Shown here piece by piece: positions 1-6,146 of a stretch of DNA of 6,724 nucleotides (position 1 is the stretch's first letter; every line of letters starts with the position of its first letter). The DNA lies in contig CAJMQR010000065.1 of NCBI GenBank assembly GCA_905215665.1, positions 1-6,724 of the forward strand, given 5' to 3'. The notes beneath the pieces are model-generated. The model was not told the DNA's origin. It saw nothing but the letters and a program-made list of their open reading frames with translations, and made no database searches. The position numbers and the translations under genes were made by a program. This DNA comes from an uncultured bacterium. Its GTDB lineage: Bacteria; Bacillota; Clostridia; Oscillospirales; Oscillospiraceae.

Positions 1-333
1 GTCCTCCGTCTGCGCAGCCTTCGCCTGCTGCTTTGCGGCGCTGTATTCCTCCTTGGCATCCGCAATGTCATCCTTTAGGTCGTTGATATAGCGGAAGCTG
101 TTGGAGATGGCCTCGCACAGGGGCTTGTATTCGGCCTCGTCCGGTTCCTCGTCCGTCACGTAATCCTTATAGTAGATCCTGCCCAGCCGGGTATAATTCC
201 GGCGGATTTTTTCCTGCTCCCTGGCAATCAGGAGCTTTTTCTGCGAAAGAATTGCCACCAGCTTTGCGGCACGCGCAGCGGCCTGGGCCGCGTCCACCGC
301 CTTGTCCTTCAGGGCTTCCACATTCTCATTCAT
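1..333 (-). CDS. Coiled-coil hypothetical protein, C-terminus cut by window edge
   Basis: The minus-strand frame is open from an ATG at 331-333 to the left edge, giving 111 residues without a stop. AAAGGAG (344-350) lies 10 bases upstream of the ATG and is a good ribosome binding site, and no other in-frame start is better placed. The product is very rich in Ala, Lys, Glu and Gln. An Ala-rich amphipathic stretch (about residues 10-40) leads into RRNYTRLGRIYYKDY (44-58), then an acidic linker DEEPDEAEY and a second helical segment (about 74-108). There is no signal peptide or membrane segment, so it is probably cytoplasmic. I recognise the general type: clostridial hypothetical proteins with an N-terminal coiled coil and a 'LGxxYY' motif, some of which end in a zinc ribbon. 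That end is outside the window here. It follows lgt after 105 bp on the same strand. The function is unknown. Confidence 0.8.
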   Translation of the reverse strand, partial: MNENVEALKDKAVDAAQAAARAAKLVAILSQKKLLIAREQEKIRRNYTRLGRIYYKDYVTDEEPDEAEYKPLCEAISNSFRYINDLKDDIADAKEEYSAAKQQAKAAQTED

Positions 334-438
334 AATGCAAGAACTCCTTTCTGATTCCGTTATCGTTTGGCGTCTTCCCGTTTCGATTCTCCTGCCGTCA
401 GCTTTGACTTCAAAACAGTTCTCGGCAGGCGTTGCGCA

Positions 439-1317
439 TCATTCTTCCGCCGTCTCCGGCTTCGTTTCGGCGCTGTTCTGCGCGACGCGGTTCACCAGCA
501 GGCTTTCCGGGGTGTGCTTGACAAAAAATCTCTGATAGATCAGGATGGCGACCGCCGCAAGGCAGGAGATCCCCGCCAGCCACTGGCTGACGCGCAGCGG
601 CCCGATATACAGGCTGTCGGTACGCAGGCCCTCAATGAACGCCCTGCCCAGACCGTACCATGCGATATAGCCGAGGAAAATCTGTCCGTCATATTTCCGC
701 TTTTTCGACGCAAAATGCAGGATGACGAAGCCGACAATGTTCCACACGGACTCATAGAGGAAGGTCGGATGGAAATACTGCAGCGTTCCGTTTTCGATCA
801 GCCCCATGCGCAGGAAGCAGTCCGTCACGCTGCCGTGCGCCTCACGGTTGAAGAAGTTCCCCCAGCGGCCGACGGCCTGGCCGATCAGCAGACCGAGTCC
901 CATCACGTCCAGATAAGGCAGAACTGGCTGCTTTTTCACGCGGGTATAGACCAGAAGCGCGATCACCGCGCCGATCACGCCGCCATAGATGGCAAGGCCG
1001 CCGCTGCGGATATCGAGGAATTTGTACCAGGGGATGCCCGGGCCGAAAAACTGATCCCACTCAAAAACCACATAGTAAAGTCTGGCGCAGACAATGGCGG
1101 AGGGCAGGCCGACCAGCAGCATATTGAGGATATCATCCTCGCTCAGACCAAACTGCTTCACGCGCCGCAGAATATAGACCGACGCCAGCAGCACGCCGAC
1201 GGCGATGATCACGCCGTACCATTTAATCGTAAAATTGCCGATGGAAAACCCGTCGCTGGGATTGATCTCTATCCCCAGCCCGGGAAAGCTGATGGGAGAA
1301 GTCAGAAAATTAAACAT
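439..1317 (-). CDS. lgt: Prolipoprotein diacylglyceryl transferase
   Basis: Integral membrane enzyme that transfers diacylglyceryl from phosphatidylglycerol to the lipobox cysteine of prolipoproteins, the first step of lipoprotein maturation. The 292 residues match the usual family length. The Lgt signature GQAVGRWGNFFNREAHG lies at 146-162 (R151, N154, N157, E159 visible), followed by HPTFLYES (183-190) and GRAFIEGLRTDSL (223-235), in which R225 and E229 fit the conserved Arg/Glu pair. Several hydrophobic segments are clear (about 30-50, 65-85, 107-125, 136-150, 190-202, 245-262). The loop at 106-113 reads GGLAIYGG, with Tyr where E. coli has the HGG histidine; I recall this as common in Gram-positive Lgt. 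The tail after about 265 is polar and acidic. ATG at 1315-1317 is preceded by GAGG (1324-1327) at 6 bases. The start overlaps the end of the upstream M16 gene by 8 bp, implying translational coupling. Confidence 0.96.
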   Translation of the reverse strand: MFNFLTSPISFPGLGIEINPSDGFSIGNFTIKWYGVIIAVGVLLASVYILRRVKQFGLSEDDILNMLLVGLPSAIVCARLYYVVFEWDQFFGPGIPWYKFLDIRSGGLAIYGGVIGAVIALLVYTRVKKQPVLPYLDVMGLGLLIGQAVGRWGNFFNREAHGSVTDCFLRMGLIENGTLQYFHPTFLYESVWNIVGFVILHFASKKRKYDGQIFLGYIAWYGLGRAFIEGLRTDSLYIGPLRVSQWLAGISCLAAVAILIYQRFFVKHTPESLLVNRVAQNSAETKPETAEE

Positions 1318-2599
1318 TTGCTTCCTCTCTTTCTTTCGGACGGACGACGGCCATTGCCGCGCGCTCCGGCCGCACGGTATCCGTCAGGAATTTCCGCACG
1401 TCCTCCGGAGTGACGGAGGCATAGGCCTCCGGGAAACGCAGATAGTCCACACCGTCAAAATAGTATGCACACATACGATAGCAGATACTTTCAAAACTGT
1501 CAAGGTCTCTGGTCCGGCGGCCGAGCGCGGATTTGATCAGGCGGTCGAACTGCGCGGGGTCAAAGCCTTCGGACGCGATGCGCCCCGCTTCCTGCACAAG
1601 CGCGTTCAGCACCGCTTCCGGATCCCGGCTGTCTCCGGAGGCCGAAAGCAGGCACGCTTCCTTGACGCTCTCATACCCCGCGGAAAAGCCGGCGTCAATC
1701 AGTCCCGCCTCGTACATGCGCTGATACAGGGGCGACGATTCCCCCGTCAGAATCTCCGCGGCGATGTCTCCGATGATCTCGCGCCGCATGGCTTCAAAGC
1801 CGGGCTCGGGCGGCGGGCATTTGAAGCCCAGCGCGAAGGTGGGCATGGATACCTCCATGACGCGCTCCTTCCGGGGGGACGGACACTGCATTTGCTCCGG
1901 CGCGCCGTAGTCGCGTTCGGGGAGCGCGCCAGTCTCCGGCGGCACCAGCTCCTCCGCAATTGCCGCGACCCGTTCCGGATCCACGTCTCCGGCCACGCAG
2001 AGGATCATGTTTGCCGGCCGGTAAAAGGCGGCATGGCAGTCGTACAGGCTCTGCGCCGTGATCTCTCCCACGCTCTGCACGGTTCCGGCGATGGGCACCC
2101 GCACCGGATGCTCCCGGAACATGCAGCGGAACAGGTCCTCGTAGACCTGGGACTCCGCGCTGTCCTCATACATCCGGATTTCCTGTCCGATGATGCCGCG
2201 CTCCTTTTCCACGCTTTCCTCCGTGAAATACGGCGTCGTGACCATCCGCAGGAGAGTCTTCAGGTTTTCTTCAAAATTCTCCGTGCAGTCAAAATAGTAC
2301 GCCGTCATCGAATAACTGGTAAAGGCGTTCGGGCTGCCGCCATGGGCGGCAAAGAAATTCATGGCGTTGCCGTCCGGCAGATCGAACATCTTATGCTCCA
2401 GATAATGCGCGATGCCGTCCGGCATATGCAGCTTCCTGCCGTTCCGCGTGAAGGCTGTGTCGATAGAGCCAAAGTCCACACCCAAAAACGCATAGCGTCG
2501 GGCAAAGCCAGGCTTTGGCACGACGCGGACGCAGAGACCGTTTGGCAGGCGCTCCTGCCAGTATTTTTCGCCCAGCGCCGGAAATTCAAAAAGCTTCAC
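1310..2599 (-). CDS. ymfH: M16 family zinc metallopeptidase, YmfH-like (active subunit)
   Basis: Protein of 429 residues in the M16/pitrilysin family. The inverse zinc motif HxxEH is intact as HYLEH (65-69), inside GIAHYLEHKMFD. The downstream helix EKERGIIGQEIRMYED (131-146) has the paired glutamates E133 and E140; E140 is the expected third zinc ligand. NAFTSYSMTAYYF (91-103) and the later SSPLYQRMYEAGLID segment are also typical. There is no signal peptide, so it is presumably cytoplasmic. B. subtilis YmfH is linked genetically to 5-aminopentanol modification of EF-P together with YmfF and YmfI; whether that role holds here is unknown, and ymfI is not in the window. The start is GTG (2597-2599), preceded by AAGGGGG; its first four bases GTGA contain the stop of the upstream partner. 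The N-terminus, followed by LPNGLCVRVVPKPG, fits the family. The 3' end overlaps lgt by 8 bp. Family assignment is firm, the exact role is not. Confidence 0.92.
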   Translation of the reverse strand: MKLFEFPALGEKYWQERLPNGLCVRVVPKPGFARRYAFLGVDFGSIDTAFTRNGRKLHMPDGIAHYLEHKMFDLPDGNAMNFFAAHGGSPNAFTSYSMTAYYFDCTENFEENLKTLLRMVTTPYFTEESVEKERGIIGQEIRMYEDSAESQVYEDLFRCMFREHPVRVPIAGTVQSVGEITAQSLYDCHAAFYRPANMILCVAGDVDPERVAAIAEELVPPETGALPERDYGAPEQMQCPSPRKERVMEVSMPTFALGFKCPPPEPGFEAMRREIIGDIAAEILTGESSPLYQRMYEAGLIDAGFSAGYESVKEACLLSASGDSRDPEAVLNALVQEAGRIASEGFDPAQFDRLIKSALGRRTRDLDSFESICYRMCAYYFDGVDYLRFPEAYASVTPEDVRKFLTDTVRPERAAMAVVRPKEREEANV

Positions 2600-3861
2600 G
2601 CGCCCACCCCCTTCAGAAAATACACGGTGTCCGTCGTAATCCGCTGTGCGGCACGCACCAGATCCTCTTTTTTCAGAGTGGCGACCCGCTCGAGCAGCTC
2701 CTCGATAGTGCAGCCACCCGCGACGGCGTTGCCGATATAGTAGTCGTCCAGCCGGGCAGGCGCATCCAGCGCGGCGCGCAGAGCCGAAAGCACGGCCAGC
2801 CGGGCCGATTCCAGCTCCTCTTCGGAGATATCGCCCCTGCGGCAGGCCTCCAGCTCACCGAGAATTGCGTTTTTGGCGGTCTCGTACTGGGCAAAATCGA
2901 TGCCGGAGGAGATCAGCATGATCCCCTTGTTTTTCTCTATCGCGGAGCTGGCATAATAGCACAGAGACAGCTTTTCCCGCACATTGACAAACAGCTTGCT
3001 GGTCATGCTGCTTCCGTACACCGCATTGAGCAGCAGCAGCGCGGGATAGTCCGCGTCCGTGCCGAGAATCCCGGTGTGCAGGCCGATGGCCAGTTTGCCC
3101 TGCGTGACGTCCATTTCCTCCGAAATCTCCCGCACCTGCGCAGCAGCCGGATGCACAGTCGTGGAGACCGGAACGGCGCGTTCCGGTCCGCGGCCGGCAA
3201 AAACCCGGCGGAACTGCGCGGCAGCCTCCTCGGGGCTCCGCCTGCCGGCATAGAAAATCTCAATCTGTGAGCCGGCCAGCACCTCCCGGTAGTGGCGGTA
3301 GAGCAGCTCCGGCGTGATCTGCCGCACGTCCTCCGCGCAGCCGAGGCGCGGCACGCCGTATGCCTCCCCTTCGCACATGAGGCTGCGCAGCCGCAGGGAG
3401 GCATAGGTGCGTTTGTCGTTCAGGGAGGCTTCAATGGCGTTGATCAGGTTCTGTTTCTCCCCCTCCACGCTGCTTTCCGGGAAGCAGCCGTCCTGCAGGC
3501 AGGGATGATACAGCACCTCCTCCAGAAAATCCAGCATGGGCGCAAAAACCGTCTCGCCCTCCGGCAAAAAATCGTCCTCGATGAAGTCGGCGTAAAAGCC
3601 GGTCAGCTTGACCTCTCCCTTCAGGCGCACCAGCGTGCCGAAGGTCGCGCCGTACAGCTCGTCCAGACGCATGGAAATACTGCGGATATCGGGGTGACGC
3701 TCCGTGCCGCGCAGAAGCACGCTGGGCAGCAGCGCATCCAGAGCGGCGTCTTTTTTGCTGTGAGGCCGCCGAAAGTTCACGCTGAAGCAGCCTGTTTTGA
3801 ATTTATCCGTCTGCATGGCATGCAGGCGCACGCCCGGTACGACCGGGAGCTGTTGTATCAT
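2596..3861 (-). CDS. ymfF: M16-like protein, YmfF-like (zinc-site-less partner)
   Basis: Protein of 421 residues with the two-domain M16 fold, partner of the downstream YmfH-like peptidase. Where active members have HFLEH followed by xxFKGT, this one has ALLPS (43-47) followed by VLLRGT, so both histidines and the catalytic glutamate are absent. The third-ligand helix reads VEGEKQNLINAIE (132-144), with A142 in place of the zinc glutamate. Family features kept include DELYGATFG (67-75), the 'TDKFKT' strand (18-23) and SKLFVNVREKLSLCYY (288-303) with R295 and Y302, the Arg/Tyr pair conserved in the C-terminal half of M16 enzymes. It is presumably cytoplasmic and non-catalytic, forming a heterodimer with YmfH, as in other active/inactive M16B pairs (inference). 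I chose ATG 3859-3861: GAAAGG sits 9 bases upstream and the likely transcript start lies near 3878. The alternative ATG at 3868-3870 would add three residues (MIV). The stop overlaps the next start as GTGA. Confidence 0.9.
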   Translation of the reverse strand: MIQQLPVVPGVRLHAMQTDKFKTGCFSVNFRRPHSKKDAALDALLPSVLLRGTERHPDIRSISMRLDELYGATFGTLVRLKGEVKLTGFYADFIEDDFLPEGETVFAPMLDFLEEVLYHPCLQDGCFPESSVEGEKQNLINAIEASLNDKRTYASLRLRSLMCEGEAYGVPRLGCAEDVRQITPELLYRHYREVLAGSQIEIFYAGRRSPEEAAAQFRRVFAGRGPERAVPVSTTVHPAAAQVREISEEMDVTQGKLAIGLHTGILGTDADYPALLLLNAVYGSSMTSKLFVNVREKLSLCYYASSAIEKNKGIMLISSGIDFAQYETAKNAILGELEACRRGDISEEELESARLAVLSALRAALDAPARLDDYYIGNAVAGGCTIEELLERVATLKKEDLVRAAQRITTDTVYFLKGVGA

Positions 3862-3870
3862 AACGATCAT

Positions 3871-3876
3871 CCTTTC
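3871..3876 (-). promoter_or_regulatory. Ribosome binding site deciding the ymfF-like start
   Basis: Read on the minus strand, GAAAGG directly abuts the ATG at 3868-3870, leaving no spacer, but lies 9 bases from the in-frame ATG at 3859-3861. A second candidate, AGAGGG (3879-3884), would suit the upstream ATG, but it falls just after the TATAAT and probably at or before the transcript start. This favours the downstream ATG. Moderate confidence. Confidence 0.5.
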
Positions 3877-3884
3877 TGCCCTCT

Positions 3885-3890
3885 ATTATA
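3885..3890 (-). promoter_or_regulatory. -10 element of the ymfF-ymfH-lgt promoter
   Basis: A perfect TATAAT on the minus strand, 24 bases before the favoured ymfF ATG. The matching -35 is poor: CTTTCC at 3908-3913 gives a 17-bp spacer but only weak agreement with TTGACA, and no TGn extension is present. Transcription would start near 3878. The poor -35 suggests a weak or activator-assisted promoter (inference). Confidence 0.6.
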
Positions 3891-3931
3891 CACTCTTTTT
3901 GCGAAAAGGAAAGCCTGTAAAAAATAATAGC

Positions 3932-3960
3932 TTGTCATTCCGGCGGGAATCCTGTAAAAT
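3932..3960 (+). promoter_or_regulatory. Sigma-A-type promoter for prmA and its downstream gene
   Basis: TTGTCA (3932-3937) and TAAAAT (3955-3960) are separated by exactly 17 bp and match the consensus -35 and -10 at five of six positions each. A run of A and T just upstream (3918-3929) could act as an UP element. The transcript should start near 3967, giving a leader of about 20 bases that carries the AGGGGG ribosome binding site. The spacer contains a 5-bp dyad, ATTCC-GGCG-GGAAT (3937-3950). Confidence 0.8.
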
Positions 3961-3971
3961 AGGACTTAAAA

Positions 3972-3977
3972 AGGGGG
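3972..3977 (+). promoter_or_regulatory. Ribosome binding site for the prmA TTG start
   Basis: AGGGGG lies 8 bases before the TTG at 3986-3988. The only nearby ATG (3979-3981) is out of frame with PrmA and too close, and the nearby GTG (3991-3993) is also out of frame. This site is the main reason for choosing the TTG start. Confidence 0.75.
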
Positions 3978-3985
3978 AATGTCCT

Positions 3986-4948
3986 TTGCAGTGGACAGAG
4001 CTGACCATCCGCACCTGCTCTGAAGGCATAGAGCTGCTGTGCGCCGAGCTGACCGAGGCCGGCTTCGACAGCTTTCTCATAGACGATTGCAGGCAGTTTC
4101 ATGATTTTCTGGAGGCCTCGCGGGAATACTGGGATTATGTTGATGAGGCTCTCGCAGAAAAGATGGAGGGGCTTTCGCAGGTGCGCCTGTATCTGGGCGA
4201 GGCGCCGGAGCGGCAGATCGAGGCGCTGCGCGCCCTTCTGGCGGAGCTGCCGGGAAAATACCCTGCCTGCAATTTCGGCCCCCTGACCATCCGGCTGGAA
4301 AACGTGCCGGATGAGGATTGGGAAAACTCCTGGAAAAAGAATTACCGCCCGCTGCCCGTGGGGGAAAAACTGCTGGTCGTCCCTCAGTGGATGACCGTAG
4401 ACGACACGCAGGGCCGCCTGCCTGTTCTGCTCGATCTGGGTCTGGCCTTCGGCACCGGCGCGCACGCCTCCACGCAGATGTGCATGAAGGCGCTGGAAAA
4501 GCTTGTTTCCGGCGGCGAACGCGTCGCGGATCTGGGAAGCGGCAGCGGCATTCTGTCCGTGTGCGCCCTGCGTCTGGGCGCACGGAGCGCCGTTGGCGTG
4601 GACGTCGATCCTGCGGCGGAGCATATCGCGGTGGAAAACGCCGCGCGCAACGGCTTCGCTTCCGACCGCTTCACCGCTCTGACCGGCAACGTTGTCACAG
4701 ATCCCTGTCTGATGCGGCGCCTCGGCACAGGCTACGACATTGTATGCGCAAACATCGTCGCGGACGTGATCATCGGCCTTCTTCCCGTCGTTCCTTCCCT
4801 GCTGCGCCCGGGCGGCGTCTTTCTCTGCTCCGGGATTCTGGATGCCCGGGAACAGGAGGTGCGCACTGCCGCCGAAGCCGCCGGTCTGACGCTCTGCGGC
4901 GCCGCACAGATGGACGAATGGCGCTGTCTGACCGCAAAAAAACCGTAA
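3986..4948 (+). CDS. prmA: Ribosomal protein L11 methyltransferase
   Basis: SAM-dependent methyltransferase that methylates ribosomal protein L11 in the cytoplasm. With the TTG start the product is 320 residues, near the usual family length. The N-terminal substrate-recognition domain starts MQWTELTIRT and has the PrmA segment DWENSWKKNYRPLPVG (111-126) followed by LLVVPQW. GLAFGTGAH (152-160) is the PrmA loop usually written DPGxAFGTGxH; here the residues before it are LDL rather than a DP pair. The SAM motif I is VADLGSGSGIL (180-190), acidic positions follow in VGVDVDP (203-209), and NIVAD (256-260) matches the family's NIxA motif. SGILDAREQEV and EWRCL close the domain as expected. The frame is open further upstream to 3797, but that part lies over the promoter and antisense to the ymfF-like gene and is not protein. 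The next gene begins 25 bases after the stop, so both are probably co-transcribed. Confidence 0.95.
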   Translation: MQWTELTIRTCSEGIELLCAELTEAGFDSFLIDDCRQFHDFLEASREYWDYVDEALAEKMEGLSQVRLYLGEAPERQIEALRALLAELPGKYPACNFGPLTIRLENVPDEDWENSWKKNYRPLPVGEKLLVVPQWMTVDDTQGRLPVLLDLGLAFGTGAHASTQMCMKALEKLVSGGERVADLGSGSGILSVCALRLGARSAVGVDVDPAAEHIAVENAARNGFASDRFTALTGNVVTDPCLMRRLGTGYDIVCANIVADVIIGLLPVVPSLLRPGGVFLCSGILDAREQEVRTAAEAAGLTLCGAAQMDEWRCLTAKKP

Positions 4949-4973
4949 AAAAACTGAGAAAGGGGGCGCTTCT

Positions 4974-5990
4974 ATGCCGCGAATCTCCTACCGCAGGAAG
5001 CTGTTCCTGAAAAAGCTGCTGCGGGTCCTGCTGATCCTGACCGGGACGGCGGCCGCAGTTTCCATCGTACTTCTGATCTATCTGGAGCCCTATGTCACCT
5101 ATGACCGGCAGGGCGCGCATCTGGACCTCTCCGGGACAAAGAGCGAGACGGCCGGAACCACGGAGCCCGCGGCCCGCCCCGTCGTCCAAGACGCGCAGAT
5201 CGTCTTTCAGGAGGCGGAACCGGAGAACGACAGCATCGCCGATATGACGGGCTATTATATCACGACCGCCATGCTCCGCGAGCCGGACAGGGTTCTGCAA
5301 ACGCTGCAATCGCTGGAAAGCTCCTGCGCCGTGATGATCGAGCTGAAAAGTGTCTACGGCAATTTCTACTACTCCACCTCCATCGGCGGCGCCTCCACGG
5401 CGGACGTAGACATTCAGGCCGTCGACGAAATTCTCTCCTATCTCCGCTCTCACGGCTTTTATATGATTGCGCAGATTCCCGCCTTCTGCGATTCCAATTT
5501 CGCGCTTGCCAACCAGTCCTGTGGCCTGCCGCTGGCCAGCGGTGCGCTTTGGATGGACGAGCGCGCCTGCTACTGGCTCGACCCGGCCAACGAGGCCGTG
5601 CTTTCCTATCTCATGCAGATTGCGCGGGAGCTGTCCAGCCTCGGCTTTCAGGAGGTCGCCTTCTCGGAGTTCCGCTTTCCTTCCAGCAAAAATATCTCCT
5701 ATTCCTCCGAAAAGACCGGCGCACAGCTCATCGAGGAGGCCGCAAAGGAGCTGACCACCTTCTTCACGGGAAGCAATCTGACGATTTCCTTCGTGACGGA
5801 CGAAACCGCCTTCCCCACCTCCGCCTGCTCGGGCAGGCTCTACATACCGGACGTGGACGGCTCAAAGGTGGAAAAATACGTACAGTCCTACGGCTCTGCC
5901 TCCACGCTTTCCGAGCTGGTCTTTCTTGCCAACTCCAGAGATACGCGCTTTGAGGAACAGGCCACGCTTCGGCCGCTGTTTACGCAGTGA
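4974..5990 (+). CDS. Membrane-anchored DUF4015 putative glycosyl hydrolase-like protein
   Basis: A 338-residue protein with a basic N-terminus (RRKLFLKKLLR), one hydrophobic segment (about 16-37), a low-complexity Ser/Thr/Glu/Ala linker (about 50-85), then a globular domain predicted to lie outside the membrane. From about residue 93 it follows the layout of the DUF4015 putative glycosyl hydrolase domain, a TIM-barrel type: GYYITT opening strand, MIELKSVYGNFYY (121-133), YLRSHGFYMIAQIPAF (156-171), the ALWMDERACYWLDPANEAV region (191-209), and LGFQEVAFSEFRFPSS (223-238). The family usually has an Asp in the 'KDD.G' strand and in 'FDYxRFP'; here these read KSVYG and FSEFRFP, so activity is uncertain. 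No lipobox is seen. The substrate is unknown; a cell-wall or surface polysaccharide is only a guess. ATG 4974 has AGGGGG at 7 bases. It lies 25 bp after prmA, and a terminator follows the stop. Confidence 0.8.
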   Translation: MPRISYRRKLFLKKLLRVLLILTGTAAAVSIVLLIYLEPYVTYDRQGAHLDLSGTKSETAGTTEPAARPVVQDAQIVFQEAEPENDSIADMTGYYITTAMLREPDRVLQTLQSLESSCAVMIELKSVYGNFYYSTSIGGASTADVDIQAVDEILSYLRSHGFYMIAQIPAFCDSNFALANQSCGLPLASGALWMDERACYWLDPANEAVLSYLMQIARELSSLGFQEVAFSEFRFPSSKNISYSSEKTGAQLIEEAAKELTTFFTGSNLTISFVTDETAFPTSACSGRLYIPDVDGSKVEKYVQSYGSASTLSELVFLANSRDTRFEEQATLRPLFTQ

Positions 5991-6056
5991 TGCGGAAAAT
6001 GGAAAATCCTGCCAACCGCGCGGCGCATCCTTCCATCCATAATCCGTAACGGCTTT

Positions 6057-6083
6057 GGCCGGAGCAAACGCTCCGGCCTTTTT
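6057..6083 (+). terminator. Rho-independent terminator after the prmA unit
   Basis: A perfect 9-bp GC-rich stem, GGCCGGAGC (6057-6065) and GCTCCGGCC (6070-6078), closes a 4-base loop AAAC and is followed directly by TTTTT (6079-6083). It lies 66 bases after the stop of the DUF4015-like gene and 63 bases before the next gene. There is no T-tract on the other strand, so it acts in the plus direction only. Confidence 0.93.
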
Positions 6084-6146
6084 CCTGCTCATATCCTGTC
6101 CACGGCGCGAATATATTCTTCCATAAGAACTGAACGAGGTGGGAGA

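Noticed and set aside
367..1413. A 348-codon plus-strand open frame over lgt
   Set aside because: Antisense to lgt, whose signature motifs are unmistakable. The translation is compositionally odd (His, Asp, Gln-rich) with no domain.
1205..2740. A 511-codon plus-strand open frame, longer than the gene opposite it
   Set aside because: It lies antisense to the YmfH-like gene, which has the full M16 motif set. The translation is rich in Arg, His and Gly with no recognisable domain, as expected from GC-rich third-position bias on the opposite strand.
2515..3927. Plus-strand open frames opposite the YmfF-like gene (2515-3270 and 3292-3927)
   Set aside because: Shadow frames of a well-supported minus-strand gene; no ribosome binding site or recognisable protein family.
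3797..3985. N-terminal extension of the prmA frame back to an ATG at 3797
   Set aside because: The extra 63 residues would run antisense through the start of the YmfF-like gene and across the prmA promoter, upstream of the expected transcript start. PrmA family proteins begin near the WTELTI segment.
3935..4728. Minus-strand open frames opposite prmA
   Set aside because: Antisense shadows with low-complexity Arg/Ala/Pro or His/Gln composition and no family match.
6016..6023. CCGCGCGG palindrome between the DUF4015-like stop and the terminator
   Set aside because: Eight bases of self-complementary GC sequence are expected by chance in DNA of this composition, and nothing else around it suggests a site.
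6112..6117. TATATT as a -10 element for the SSB-like gene
   Set aside because: A promoter is expected here, but no -35 with acceptable match lies 16-18 bp upstream, so it is mentioned only under the gene and not called.
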